Shown piece after piece: positions 9,230 through 18,064 of a stretch of 64,000 nt of DNA (position 1 is its first letter; each line of letters begins with the position of its first letter). Under the pieces are notes generated by a model. It made no database searches, was not told the DNA's origin, and saw only the letters and a program-made list of their open reading frames with translations. The translations under genes were made by a program, and so were the position numbers. The DNA is taken from the NCBI GenBank assembly GCA_963843455.1, contig CAWJKE010000015.1:210034-274033 (forward strand). The letters are read 5' to 3'. Source of the DNA: CAIQPS01 sp963843455 (lineage in GTDB: Bacteria > Actinomycetota > Thermoleophilia > RBG-16-64-13).

Positions 9230-9420
9230 TCAGGCGTCCGCATCCTCCGCCGGCTCCACCGAGAGATGGGGCAGGCGGCGATCCACCGAGCGGGGAAGCC
9301 ACCAATTCGCCTTGCCGAACAGGTGCATCAGGGCCGACACTAGGAAGGTGCGCAGCACGAAGGCGTCCAGAAACACCGCGACGGCGAGCCCTATACCGAA
9401 CTCGGCGATGACCCGCTGGC
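9230..9420 (-). pseudogene. MMPL-family transporter remnant (last ~60 residues)
   Basis: The minus strand encodes, without a start codon, RVIAEFGIGLAVAVFLDAF followed by VLRTFLVSALMHLFGKANWW and LPRSVDRRLPH, ending at a TGA at 9230-9232. This is the diagnostic last transmembrane helix and tail of MMPL/RND-type lipid or drug exporters. The rest of the roughly 700-residue protein is missing; upstream sequence runs within 30 bases into the end of the LCP gene. It is therefore a deletion scar, not a gene. Confidence 0.65.
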
Positions 9421-9449
9421 CACCTCGCCGCTGCCCCCGAACGCTGCTG

Positions 9450-10901
9450 CTACTTGGTCACCGGGCTGAAAGACTGGGCCACCCGGAGTAACTCGCTCTG
9501 CGGCAAAAGATGGGAAAGGGTGTTCGAGACCCAGTAGAGCACGCCGTCCTTCTTCCACCAGACGACGTCGACTTTTCCCGCGGCCCCGACCACGTTGTAG
9601 GTGATGCCGCCGTTCTCGACCTCGGTGCCCGGTGAGGCTATGGGAGCGTCGAGCCAACTTGTCTCCGTCACTCCCAGGTACTGGTCGCGTTTGGAGAGCT
9701 TGTAGATGATCCGAAGCGCGGGCTTGCCGTCCCCACCGGCCTTGATCGTGTAGGTCTTGCCGGCTCGCGGGACTCGATCGGAGTACGTGTAGCCGTCCGG
9801 CAGGTAATCGGGTGCTTCGACGGCGAAGGGGACCGTCGCCGCGACCGACTGCCAGGCCTTGAGGTCGTGATTCCCGGTTGTTCCGGTGGCCGGGCCTGAC
9901 ACCTCGGTTGTGGTCGCGCCCCCGTTCGCGGTCCCTTCCTGAGTCGGCGGGGTCAGGTAGTCCTTCACCGCTTTTGTGAGATCGGCCTCGGGAACGAGCA
10001 CGTACGAGACCCCTTTGACCGTCTTAATCTCGCCGATCAGCCGCACCTGTCGGATGCGCCCACCGTCCAACCGGGCGCCAAAGTAGGCGGTTCTGAGGAT
10101 CTGGTCGGCCGAGAGGTCGGTAGTGGCGTTCGAGAACAGATCGCCTGCCAACCCCGGGAGTTTGAGAAGGAGCTGTGCGCCCTGACCGCTGATCTGATTC
10201 TTGAGGGACGACAGGAACGCTTGCTGGCGGGCCATGCGGCCGAAGTCTGAGTTCGAATCGTGGCGGAACCGGACATAGTCGAGGGCATCACGGCCGTTGA
10301 GCAACTGGTATCCGGCCTGGATATCGATCGGCTCGTAGGTCCCGCCGCTGTTGAAGTACTTGCGATCCACGTCGATGTAGACCCCGCCGACACTGTCCGT
10401 CAGCTCCTGGAAGGCCGCAAAGTCGACCTGCAGAAAGTGATCGATATTCACGCCGGTCGCCTGCTTCACGGTACGAATGACCAAGGCCGGTCCCCCGATG
10501 GCATACGCTGCGTTGAGCTTGTTCGTCCCGTGGCCCGGAATCTCGACACGCAGGTCGCGGGGCAGAGCGAGCGTCGAGACGAAATCCTGCTTAGGATCGA
10601 TGTGCACCAGCATGATCGTATCGGCACGCCCAGCTCGCACGTTACCGCGCTTGTCCGATCCGAGGAGCAGGATATTCATCGCTCCCGGTGAGGCGGGCAC
10701 CGCCACGTCCAAGGACGTCGGCGGCACGCTGGTGAGGGCTGCGCTAACGTCCGGGTCTACGCGACTGTTCGCCCCGCTCACCAGATGGGTGAACCAGAAG
10801 TAGGTGCCGCCCGCCACGGCGAGTATCACGACCACCAGCGCTATAGCGCTCCAAAGCACGATCCGGCGGCGACGCACTCGTTTACTGGGACGACGCCGCA
10901 C
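9450..10901 (-). CDS. LytR-CpsA-Psr (LCP) family protein
   Basis: A 483-residue protein with a basic N-terminus, one transmembrane anchor (about residues 14-35) and an extracellular LCP domain. Family landmarks are ILLLGSDKR, ADTIMLVHIDP, LPRDLRVEIPGHGTNKLN and DALDYVRFRHDSNSDFGRMARQQ. LCP enzymes transfer lipid-linked glycopolymers onto peptidoglycan. After a Gly/Thr-rich linker there is an extra C-terminal domain of about 140 residues that I do not recognise. The GTG at 10901 is the first start after an in-frame stop. It lies between the MMPL scar and the CHRD lipoprotein gene. Confidence 0.88.
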   Translation of the reverse strand: MRRRPSKRVRRRRIVLWSAIALVVVILAVAGGTYFWFTHLVSGANSRVDPDVSAALTSVPPTSLDVAVPASPGAMNILLLGSDKRGNVRAGRADTIMLVHIDPKQDFVSTLALPRDLRVEIPGHGTNKLNAAYAIGGPALVIRTVKQATGVNIDHFLQVDFAAFQELTDSVGGVYIDVDRKYFNSGGTYEPIDIQAGYQLLNGRDALDYVRFRHDSNSDFGRMARQQAFLSSLKNQISGQGAQLLLKLPGLAGDLFSNATTDLSADQILRTAYFGARLDGGRIRQVRLIGEIKTVKGVSYVLVPEADLTKAVKDYLTPPTQEGTANGGATTTEVSGPATGTTGNHDLKAWQSVAATVPFAVEAPDYLPDGYTYSDRVPRAGKTYTIKAGGDGKPALRIIYKLSKRDQYLGVTETSWLDAPIASPGTEVENGGITYNVVGAAGKVDVVWWKKDGVLYWVSNTLSHLLPQSELLRVAQSFSPVTK

Positions 10902-11047
10902 CGGCGGCCGCGAACTACGATACTCGGGTTCCAGCGCTCATACCTCCATGACACCCAACGACGGCATGCAGGTACTAGTTTAGCGCCGAAAACGTGAAAG
11001 GCCCATGAAGACGGGATCGATCCGTACGCGGTGTTGATTGCCCAGCG

Positions 11048-11704
11048 TCAGTAACCGCTCGCCGCAGTCGTGGTTGTGCCCCCGCCCGCGGTGGTCGTGG
11101 TGGCAGGGCCGGCCGCACCCGGAATGACGATCTGTCCGCGGATCTCGCCGTCGGGGTTCGCAACCGTATGGACATTCACATAGGTCTGGCCGGTCAGCAC
11201 CATCGCAGCCAGATCCTGGAACGTCTTGCCCTCCATCGGCCCGGTCAGATCGGCTTCGGTGATGGCGCCCTTGGCCAGTACACCCGTGAACGACCCGGAC
11301 TTCTGCGGTCCGCTGAACAGGGACACGATCACGGGACCGTTGGTCCCAGCAGCACCGAGATGGATGTGGGCCGCGGTTACGTCGACTATGTCGGTCACGT
11401 CGAGCTCAAAGGAGATGTTGAAACCGTTCGGGCTCGCCTCGAGCATCAGGATTGCGGTGCCGCTAGCCGAGGTCTGCACCGGTGGTACCGATTGGTCTCC
11501 GCTCAGGGGCACTTCGAACCTGGCCGGGGCCACGCCGGTCGGTCCCGAGGTGGCCGTGCTCGAGACACTGGTCGTGGTGGTCGGCTGCGCAGCAGTCGTG
11601 GTCGTCGTGGAACTGCTCCCACAGCCCGCCGGCAGCACTGCCACGAGCAAGGCAACGGTCAGTAGTCCAATCGTCACCAGGGTGCTCCTGCCCCAATCGT
11701 TCAT
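11048..11704 (-). CDS. CHRD-domain lipoprotein
   Basis: A 218-residue secreted protein with a lipobox PAGC near residue 28 and a Thr-rich linker. The CHRD domain spans about residues 62-195, with FEVPLSGDQSVPPV, TAAHIHLGAAGTNGPVIVSL, TYVNVHTVANPDGEIRGQI. It ends in a second Thr-rich tail. CHRD domains occur in extracellular proteins of bacteria and in chordin; the bacterial role is not established. The ATG at 11704 follows a GGAGG box. It is cotranscribed at most with the SRPBCC gene 30 bases upstream. Confidence 0.88.
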   Translation of the reverse strand: MNDWGRSTLVTIGLLTVALLVAVLPAGCGSSSTTTTTAAQPTTTTSVSSTATSGPTGVAPARFEVPLSGDQSVPPVQTSASGTAILMLEASPNGFNISFELDVTDIVDVTAAHIHLGAAGTNGPVIVSLFSGPQKSGSFTGVLAKGAITEADLTGPMEGKTFQDLAAMVLTGQTYVNVHTVANPDGEIRGQIVIPGAAGPATTTTAGGGTTTTAASGY

Positions 11705-11734
11705 GTCGTGCCTCCGGTTGTTGACCAGGCGGAC

Positions 11735-12148
11735 TCAGGCAGTCGCTTCGACCACCTTCTTGAAGAGGTCCAGATCCTTTTCGACCCGGCGGTTCATCCA
11801 ATGCCGCACAGTGTCGGCCTTGCCATCCCAGGCCGCCGGGTCGTACTTGAGTTGGTACGTCACCTTCGTGGTCCCGGCCGTCACCTTCTCAAAGCGCACC
11901 TCGCCGGTCTCGCGACCGTCGACGGCTCGCCAACTGACTTTCTCGTCGGGCACTTGCTCGACCACGTCCGCATCCCATTCGTAAATGTCATCCTCGACGA
12001 CCGCGACCCAGCGAAACAGGTCGTCCTCGACAAGGGTCACCGTTTCGATGGTCTCCATGAACACCGGGTAATCCGCGAAGGCGGTCCAGGCCTCATAGAC
12101 CACCTGGACATCCGCCGCTACCTCGATCGTCTTGTCGATGAACGCCAT
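11735..12148 (-). CDS. SRPBCC (polyketide cyclase/dehydrase-like) protein
   Basis: A 137-residue START-fold protein: opens with IDKTIEVAADVQVVYEAW, has the FMETIETVTLV strand and the RAVDGRETGEVRFEKV segment, and ends in a long amphipathic helix. Such proteins bind hydrophobic ligands. A strong AAGGAGG box precedes the ATG. A second, unrelated SRPBCC protein lies at 32040-32612. No ligand can be named. Confidence 0.82.
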   Translation of the reverse strand: MAFIDKTIEVAADVQVVYEAWTAFADYPVFMETIETVTLVEDDLFRWVAVVEDDIYEWDADVVEQVPDEKVSWRAVDGRETGEVRFEKVTAGTTKVTYQLKYDPAAWDGKADTVRHWMNRRVEKDLDLFKKVVEATA

Positions 12149-12214
12149 GGTTCCCCTCCTTATCTGTTAGGTGCGGGGAAGATACCCGCCGGCATGTCCC
12201 CGAAAACCAGGGCC

Positions 12215-12610
12215 CTAGGATTGCTCCGCCGGATCGCGCTCTTGCGTCCGAAGCAGCTTCTTTTCGCGGGCAAGCGTTGCTGCGGTGTCGCTCAGTGAGG
12301 AGAAGAAGCGCACTTTCTCGTGGTCGAGGAATCCCGTGTACTCCAAGACTCGGTTCGGCCCAGCCGAGGCTCCGATGATTCCCAGCCAGGAACCGGCGGG
12401 CAACTGCGCCACCGCCGTCAAGAGAACGCTCAATCCACCGCTGTCGAGAAAGGCGCAGTCGGTCAGGTCGATGAGTAGATTCTGCGAGGGGTAGGCGTCG
12501 CGGAGGATACCGCGTACCGCGTCGAGAACCACCGACTTGGACGACTGGTCAAGATCTCCTTCGACGACGATCAGCGGGATTCCGTCGACATCGCTTTCGA
12601 TCACATTCAT
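12215..12610 (-). CDS. STAS-domain anti-sigma factor antagonist-like protein
   Basis: A 131-residue STAS domain. The conserved phosphorylatable serine sits in CAFLDSGGLSVLL near residue 58, with the LLIDLTDC strand before it. The fold is that of SpoIIAA/RsbV, which release sigma factors by binding dephosphorylated to anti-sigma kinases. No kinase or sigma gene is in the window, so the partner is elsewhere. I prefer the ATG at 12610, which has a GAGGGGAG box, to the upstream start at 12634. Confidence 0.87.
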   Translation of the reverse strand: MNVIESDVDGIPLIVVEGDLDQSSKSVVLDAVRGILRDAYPSQNLLIDLTDCAFLDSGGLSVLLTAVAQLPAGSWLGIIGASAGPNRVLEYTGFLDHEKVRFFSSLSDTAATLAREKKLLRTQERDPAEQS

Positions 12611-12664
12611 GAAGGACTCCCCTCGTACGCACACGCGACAGGTGTCCTATTCCCATGTGGCCGC

Positions 12665-13750
12665 CTACTCGAACACGATGACGTTCCGCAGCGCCTCACC
12701 CGCGGCCGATGACGCCAGCGCTTCGTTGATGCGCTCCAATGGATACCGGCCGGCTATTAGCTCATCGAGCTTGTAGCGTCCCGCTTGGTACAGCGCGATG
12801 AGACCGGGGACGTCCACCTGCAGGCGTACGGACCCCATGAACCCGCCGGTGACCGTCTTCTCGTTGATGGCGAACTCGACGGCGGGGACCGAGAGCGGCG
12901 GGTCGGTACCCGGGGGAAGTCCGACCATGACCGCGGTCCCCCGCCGGGCCAGCATGGCGAAGGCCTGCGCCAGGGCCGCGGAACTGCCCACGGTGACAAA
13001 AGCGTAGTCCGCACCCCTGCCGCCGGTCAGTTCCTTGACGGCGGCCACAGCGTCCACGGTAGAGGCGTTCACCCCATGACTGGCGCCGAACTCTCGAGCC
13101 CTGGTCAGCTTCGAATCCACGATATCGACTGCGATGATCGGATTCGCTCCGCAGACGACCGCCCCCTGGACGGCGTTCAGCCCCACGCCGCCGGTGCCGA
13201 TGACGACCACGCTGGAAAGCGGCGGCACCTTCATGCGGTTGACCACGGCCCCAAAGCCGGTGGTCACCCCACACGCGAGAAGCGAGGCGACGTCCATGGG
13301 GAAATCATCGGCGATCTTTACGAGCTGAGACTCGTGGACCAGGACGTACTCCGCGAAGCCTCCCACGCGCGCCTTCTGGATGACCTCCTCGCCTTTGGCG
13401 TTCGTCAGAGTCCCTTTGACGTCGTACGTGACCTTGGTCTCGCAGAAGTAGGGCATCCCCCTGGTGCAGTAATAGCAGTCGCCGCACGACTCGAGAAGAC
13501 TCACGATCACGTGGTCCCCTGGGGCGACGCAGGTCACCGCCGAGCCCACCTCCTCCACGTACCCCGCGGTCTCGTGTCCACCCACGAACGGGAGGCCCCC
13601 GCCAAAATCGCCCTTGGCATCGTGCAGGTCGGAGTGGCAGATGGCCGTGGCAGCCACCTTCACTTTGACCTCGTCCGGCTGGGCAGGCCTCAGGGAGACC
13701 TCCTCGACGACCAGAGGTTTTCCGAACTCGTAACATACCGCAGCTTTCAT
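12665..13750 (-). CDS. Zinc-dependent alcohol dehydrogenase
   Basis: A 361-residue medium-chain dehydrogenase. Catalytic zinc ligands are in AICHSDLH (Cys near residue 38) and GGHETAGYVEEVG (His). The structural zinc cysteines are in CGDCYYCTRGMPYFC. The NAD-binding motif is VIGTGGVGLNAVQG near residue 185. It should oxidise an alcohol to an aldehyde or the reverse in the cytosol. It is the last of three same-strand genes with a hydroxyacid dehydrogenase and an aldehyde oxidoreductase, which suggests a pathway alcohol to aldehyde to acid. Confidence 0.92.
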   Translation of the reverse strand: MKAAVCYEFGKPLVVEEVSLRPAQPDEVKVKVAATAICHSDLHDAKGDFGGGLPFVGGHETAGYVEEVGSAVTCVAPGDHVIVSLLESCGDCYYCTRGMPYFCETKVTYDVKGTLTNAKGEEVIQKARVGGFAEYVLVHESQLVKIADDFPMDVASLLACGVTTGFGAVVNRMKVPPLSSVVVIGTGGVGLNAVQGAVVCGANPIIAVDIVDSKLTRAREFGASHGVNASTVDAVAAVKELTGGRGADYAFVTVGSSAALAQAFAMLARRGTAVMVGLPPGTDPPLSVPAVEFAINEKTVTGGFMGSVRLQVDVPGLIALYQAGRYKLDELIAGRYPLERINEALASSAAGEALRNVIVFE

Positions 13751-13770
13751 GTCGGTCAGCTCCTCACGCT

Positions 13771-14664
13771 CTAGTCGGACACGCGGACTTCTACGCCGGC
13801 CACCTCTTCGAGGCTCAATATGACTGAATCGACACCTTGGCCGGCACGGCCGTGCTCCATGGCCTCGGCCAGATCGACCTTCACCGCCGCTGCCACCGGC
13901 AGCGGGACTCCGTACTCCTCTCCCAGACCGAGTGCCAGGGTGATGTCTTTGTGGGCAAGAGCCACTTTGAAACCGGGAGCGAAATTGCCCTTAAACACCG
14001 TCCGAGGATACTGCCGCAGACTCCAGTTGTCGGCCGTGCTCACGGTGAGGAGGTCGTAGAGCACCTGTGGGTCGATGCCTCCCTTGACTCCCAGCACCAA
14101 GCCTTCGGCGCAGATGGAGTTGCACGCCAACCCGATCATGTTGTTAACGAGCTTGGCCACGTTGCCGCAACCCACGCCGCCGACATGGAAGATCTTGGCC
14201 GACATAGGCTCGAGCACCGCCCGGGCTTCTTCGAGCACGGCCGGATCGCCTCCCACCATCAGGGTGAGAGTGCCCTTTTCGGCCCCTGTCGTACCTCCGC
14301 TCACCGGCGCGTCGAGGACCCTCACTCCGCGGGACGTTGCCGCCTCGGCTATGAGTCTCACGGTAGACGGAGCGTTCGTGCTCATGTCTATGTAGATGTC
14401 GCCGGCTTTCCATTCCGACTGGAGGCCCTGGTCGCCGAGGACCACCTGCTCCACGATCGGAGGGGTGGGAAGGCAGGTGATGACCAGACGGCAGGCCGCG
14501 GCGACAGCGGCCGGCGTGGCCGCCCATACCGCCCCTGCCTGCACGAGCGGCGCGGCAGCCTCCTCGCTGGCGTCATGGACCACCAGTTCGTGTCCCGCCT
14601 GCTGGACGTTCCGCGCCATGTGGAGGCCCATCTGCCCGATGCCGATAAAACCGATCTTCATCAC
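13771..14664 (-). CDS. 3-hydroxyisobutyrate dehydrogenase family NAD(P)-dependent oxidoreductase
   Basis: A 297-residue beta-hydroxyacid dehydrogenase. The dinucleotide motif is GFIGIGQMGLHMARN, the substrate motif is DAPVSGGTTGAEKGTL near residue 118, and the catalytic lysine lies in AKLVNNMIG near residue 168. Members oxidise 3-hydroxyisobutyrate, tartronate semialdehyde partners or related acids. Its GTG start shares one base with the stop of the aldehyde oxidoreductase gene, with an ATG immediately after, so translation is probably coupled. It belongs to the three-gene catabolic operon. Confidence 0.9.
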   Translation of the reverse strand: MMKIGFIGIGQMGLHMARNVQQAGHELVVHDASEEAAAPLVQAGAVWAATPAAVAAACRLVITCLPTPPIVEQVVLGDQGLQSEWKAGDIYIDMSTNAPSTVRLIAEAATSRGVRVLDAPVSGGTTGAEKGTLTLMVGGDPAVLEEARAVLEPMSAKIFHVGGVGCGNVAKLVNNMIGLACNSICAEGLVLGVKGGIDPQVLYDLLTVSTADNWSLRQYPRTVFKGNFAPGFKVALAHKDITLALGLGEEYGVPLPVAAAVKVDLAEAMEHGRAGQGVDSVILSLEEVAGVEVRVSD

Positions 14665-16535
14665 TACACCTCTATGTCCAGTCCAAGGTCTGCAAGAGCC
14701 ACCGGTGCCGGTCTTCCCGACTGTGGGTCCCAGCCCAGAGCCCGGAAATAGTCGGCGCGCATCTCTACGAAAGGAACGTCGTGCCCCATCATAGGACCGG
14801 CGCTGAGAGGCTCTTCGAATCTCTTGGGCAACCGGAAATCGTCCGGACTGAGCCCCTCTCTGACATTGAAAGCCTGGCGCAGGGTGAGGATCCTCCTGCC
14901 GGCCCGGAGCCCTTCTTCCCAGTCCATGTCCCAGCCCGTGACCGGCCTCAGCAATTCAACGACCGGTGGCGCGTCGAACTGCGCGTAGAGCGAGCAGAGC
15001 CCGGCCGAGCTCAGGAGCTGCCAGTAGGCGGCCCCACGAGCGTACAACTCACCCTTCTTGTCGTAGTCCTGGAACGGTCCCGAAGAGCTCGACTGCAGCA
15101 GGGGATCGGAGCCGAGAGGCGCTCCCTGGTCGAGTAGCGCCAGCCCCTGTGGTCCGCAATGTTGCGAGGGAGTCGCGTCGGAGATGTAGAACATGCCCAT
15201 GCCGGGGTTCGCGCGCGGGTCGTGCAACGGCAGTTCGCGGCCGCCCACGTGCATGGCGAACTGCTCGCTGCCGCGGCCGATCTGCTCGCTTGCCCGCTTC
15301 GACCCGTCGGCGAGCACCGCGCCAAAGCCTTCTCTTCTCGCGATCTGCTCGGTCAGCGCCACGACCGCGGTGGAGTTGCCCCAGTTCAGTTCCAGCCCGC
15401 CCGTGTCATCTCGCGTGACGAGCCCATTCTCGTAGCATTCGGTGGCGAAAGCGATGACGCTGCCCACTCCGATCGTGTCGATGCCGTAGCGGTTGCAGAT
15501 CTCGTTCGCCCGGATGACCGCCTCGGCGCTGTCGTTGCAGCAGAGAGTCCCGAGCGCCGCCAGGGTCTCGTACTCGGGCCGGTGGGTCTCGTCCTGACTA
15601 GCATACTGGCCTTCCTCGATGCGAAGCAGGGCGCCGCACCGCACCGGGCACGCGTTGCAGCCGTAAGCCTTGAGCTTGTAGACATCCATCGCCGGAGTGT
15701 CGAGGTTGCTGCAAGTCGGCATTGCCTCGGTGCCCGTGGCCGCCCAGTTGTTGGTCGGGCAATCTCCGATGGAGACGAGGAAGCTGACGCTCCCGCCGGT
15801 GCCGGCCGCCGTCAGACCCTTGAGGAATCCGCTGTTCTTGATGAGTTCCCCGTACTGCTTCTGCACGACCCGGAGGCCTTCCTTGTCGGCCACGGGGATG
15901 CGGGCGCCTTTTTTGGCCCGCAGCGCTATGGCTTTGAGCTTCTTCGAGCCCATGACGGCGCCCACGCCCGAGCGAGCCGCGATCCTGCCCTTCTCGTTGA
16001 CGATCCCCGCCAGGAGAGAGCACTGCTCACCCGACGGCCCGATGCAGTTGATGGTCCAACTACCCGGGTCGCCCAGTTGCGTCTGTAGGGCATCGTCGGT
16101 CTCGTAGGTGTCTTTGCCCCAAAGAGCGTCGGCCTCGAGCAGGCGGGCCCGGCCTTCGTCGATGACCAGTACGAGCGGCCGCTCGGCCGCACCCACGACA
16201 AAGATCCCGTCGTATCCGGCATTCTTCAGTACCGGTCCCCAGGTGCCGCCGGCGTTCGAATCGGCCCATCCGCCGGTGAGCGGCGATTTGGTGGTCACCA
16301 TGTAGCGGCCCGAACCGTACACCCCGGTGGCCGTGAGAGGCCCCGCCGAGAAGCCGAGCATATTCTCGGGCCCGAGAGGGTCGATGCCCGGCTTTGTCCG
16401 TTCCAGGAGGAGTCTGGCTCCCATGCCCACGCCCCCGATGCAGCTACGGTAGAAGCTTTCGTCCGGCTCCTCCTCCGCGAGAGAGCCTGCGGTGAGATCG
16501 ACGAAGAGGATCTTTCCAGCGTATCCGTACGGCAT
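14664..16535 (-). CDS. Aldehyde:ferredoxin oxidoreductase family (tungsten/molybdopterin)
   Basis: A 623-residue protein, the usual length for the AOR family. The N-terminal domain starts MPYGYAGKILFVDLT and has the tungstopterin-contact region GRYMVTTKSPLTGGWADSN. The Fe4S4 cysteines appear as CNACPVRC near residue 290, with a later Cys in AGLCSLY. The enzyme oxidises aldehydes to acids with ferredoxin or another low-potential acceptor and needs a tungsten or molybdenum bis-pterin. The ATG at 16535 is the family start; the frame stays open further upstream without homology. It heads the operon and is divergent from a TetR regulator. Confidence 0.93.
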   Translation of the reverse strand: MPYGYAGKILFVDLTAGSLAEEEPDESFYRSCIGGVGMGARLLLERTKPGIDPLGPENMLGFSAGPLTATGVYGSGRYMVTTKSPLTGGWADSNAGGTWGPVLKNAGYDGIFVVGAAERPLVLVIDEGRARLLEADALWGKDTYETDDALQTQLGDPGSWTINCIGPSGEQCSLLAGIVNEKGRIAARSGVGAVMGSKKLKAIALRAKKGARIPVADKEGLRVVQKQYGELIKNSGFLKGLTAAGTGGSVSFLVSIGDCPTNNWAATGTEAMPTCSNLDTPAMDVYKLKAYGCNACPVRCGALLRIEEGQYASQDETHRPEYETLAALGTLCCNDSAEAVIRANEICNRYGIDTIGVGSVIAFATECYENGLVTRDDTGGLELNWGNSTAVVALTEQIARREGFGAVLADGSKRASEQIGRGSEQFAMHVGGRELPLHDPRANPGMGMFYISDATPSQHCGPQGLALLDQGAPLGSDPLLQSSSSGPFQDYDKKGELYARGAAYWQLLSSAGLCSLYAQFDAPPVVELLRPVTGWDMDWEEGLRAGRRILTLRQAFNVREGLSPDDFRLPKRFEEPLSAGPMMGHDVPFVEMRADYFRALGWDPQSGRPAPVALADLGLDIEV

Positions 16536-16584
16536 GACTCGCCGTCCCCTTTCCTCTGAAAACACAGGTAAGCAGAAGCACCAT

Positions 16585-16604
16585 GTTAATTTAACCCCCG
16601 TTAA
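16585..16604. promoter_or_regulatory. Candidate TetR operator: two overlapping palindromes
   Basis: GTTAATTTAAC at 16585-16595 is a perfect inverted repeat with a one-base centre. TTAACCCCCGTTAA at 16591-16604 is a second perfect inverted repeat sharing five bases. They lie 50 bases before the AOR start and 85 before the TetR start, in the only AT-rich stretch of the intergenic space. The position fits a shared operator for both divergent genes. No binding data exist here, so this is inference from symmetry and place. Confidence 0.55.
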
Positions 16605-16688
16605 GTAGTCAATGGGATACCGGGCCTGCGGAAGTGCCGCTATGGTAATGTCGCTGTGAGACCAGGGGGGCGACCAGGAGATCCTGCA

Positions 16689-17354
16689 ATGGCGAACAGG
16701 CACCGTCTCAAGAGCCACGAGCGAAGAGACCAGATCATCAGCGTCACACTCGACATGGTGGCCGAACACGGGGTCACCGGAACAACCTTGAGCCGCATAG
16801 CAGCGGGTGTGGGCGTCACCACCCCGGCGCTCTACGCGCATTTCGCCAACCGCAAGGAGATCCTTCTGGCGGCCGTGGACGTGCTTATCGAGAGACGCAC
16901 GGCTCACCACAAGACCTTCATCAAGGGAAACGCTCTGGACCGCTTGCGGCAGATCGGCTTGAATCACACGAATCTGGTCGCATCGGCGGATGACAGATCG
17001 GTGGTGGCTCTCTTCGAATTCATCGTCGCTCCGCCGGAGGAGGGTCTACGCGAGGCTCTGGGAGCCAAACACCTCACGCTGGTGGGCGACACGGCGGAAG
17101 TCGTCAGAGAAGGGCAGGCAGAAGGGACGATCACTCCCCTTGCGGACGCCCAGCAGGTCGCGTGGATGATGGTGAGCCGGGCCTGGACCGAGGATATCGC
17201 GAAACTCATGGGCGTCGAGAACGAGTGGAGCGAAGAGCGCTCGATACAGATGTTGGACCTCATACTCGAGTCGATCGCGACGCCTGGCAGTTGGGATAGG
17301 CCTGCGTGGACCGGAGGGGCCGGCGCCCCGGTCGAGGACGCGGTGTCGAGCTAG
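16689..17354 (+). CDS. TetR/AcrR family transcriptional regulator
   Basis: A 221-residue regulator. The N-terminal helix-turn-helix covers residues 10-55: DQIISVTLDMVAEHG, TTLSRIAAGVGVTTPALYAHF. The C-terminal part is helical and ligand-binding. An AGGAGATCC box precedes the ATG at 16689. It is divergent from the aldehyde oxidoreductase operon and probably represses it, releasing on binding an aldehyde, alcohol or acyl compound. The 3' end overlaps the convergent ABC ATPase gene by four bases. Confidence 0.9.
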   Translation: MANRHRLKSHERRDQIISVTLDMVAEHGVTGTTLSRIAAGVGVTTPALYAHFANRKEILLAAVDVLIERRTAHHKTFIKGNALDRLRQIGLNHTNLVASADDRSVVALFEFIVAPPEEGLREALGAKHLTLVGDTAEVVREGQAEGTITPLADAQQVAWMMVSRAWTEDIAKLMGVENEWSEERSIQMLDLILESIATPGSWDRPAWTGGAGAPVEDAVSS

Positions 17355-18052
17355 CGGCAGCCGGGAAGGCTGGAGGGATCCTCTTCCGCCGAGACCCCGC
17401 AACGCCCGTCGCGAATATCGACCACGCGGTCGGCCAGAAGGCGGGACTCGGGATTGTGAGTCACCATGACCACGGCGTGACCGGCCGCCGCGAGTTCGCG
17501 TAGCAGCTCGAGCACCACCTGACCGTTCTCGGTGTCCAGGCTGCCGGTGGGTTCGTCGGCCAGGATGATGGGGGGATCGTTGACGATGGCCCGCGCTATG
17601 GCCACCCTCCCCTGTTCGCCCCCCGAAAGTTCCGAGGGCAGCCGGCCGGCTTTCTTGGTGTCCAGACCTAGCTGCTCCAGGGCGCGTAGTGCTTTGCCCC
17701 GCTTGTCGGGCATCTTGAGGATCGCTAGGGGCAGCATGACGTTCTCGAGGGCCGTGAGATAGGGCAGCAACTCCAACTGCTGAAAGACGAAGCCGATGTA
17801 CTCCCTGCGCAGGTCGGCCTGCCGCTCTTGAGAGAGCCCGTACACATCGATCCCGTCGATGGTGACGGTGCCGGCGGTGGGAGGGTTCATGGCGCCAAGG
17901 ATGGAGAGGAGGGTGGACTTGCCCGAGCCCGAGGGACCCATGATGGCAACGAATTCGCCACCGCGGATCTCGAGACTCACCTCCGCCAGGGCTACGACCC
18001 GGCCGGGCCCTTCCGCTCCATATTCCTTGCGAACTTTGTTGACAGACAGCAC
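17351..18052 (-). CDS. ABC transporter ATP-binding protein (MacB/LolD type)
   Basis: A 233-residue ATPase. Walker A is GPSGSGKSTLL, the Q-loop is in FVFQQLELLPYLTALENV, the signature is LSGGEQGRVAIARA, Walker B is IILADEPTGSLD and the switch histidine is in VMVTHN. The LolD/MacB-type subgroup pairs with FtsX-like permeases, which are the two genes upstream. Order DUF2318, permease, permease, ATPase matches the p19-associated iron loci (Campylobacter Cj1660-1663, E. coli fet). The gene ends the operon and overlaps the TetR gene by four bases. Confidence 0.9.
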   Translation of the reverse strand: MLSVNKVRKEYGAEGPGRVVALAEVSLEIRGGEFVAIMGPSGSGKSTLLSILGAMNPPTAGTVTIDGIDVYGLSQERQADLRREYIGFVFQQLELLPYLTALENVMLPLAILKMPDKRGKALRALEQLGLDTKKAGRLPSELSGGEQGRVAIARAIVNDPPIILADEPTGSLDTENGQVVLELLRELAAAGHAVVMVTHNPESRLLADRVVDIRDGRCGVSAEEDPSSLPGCR

Positions 18053-18064
18053 GACGAACCTCCG

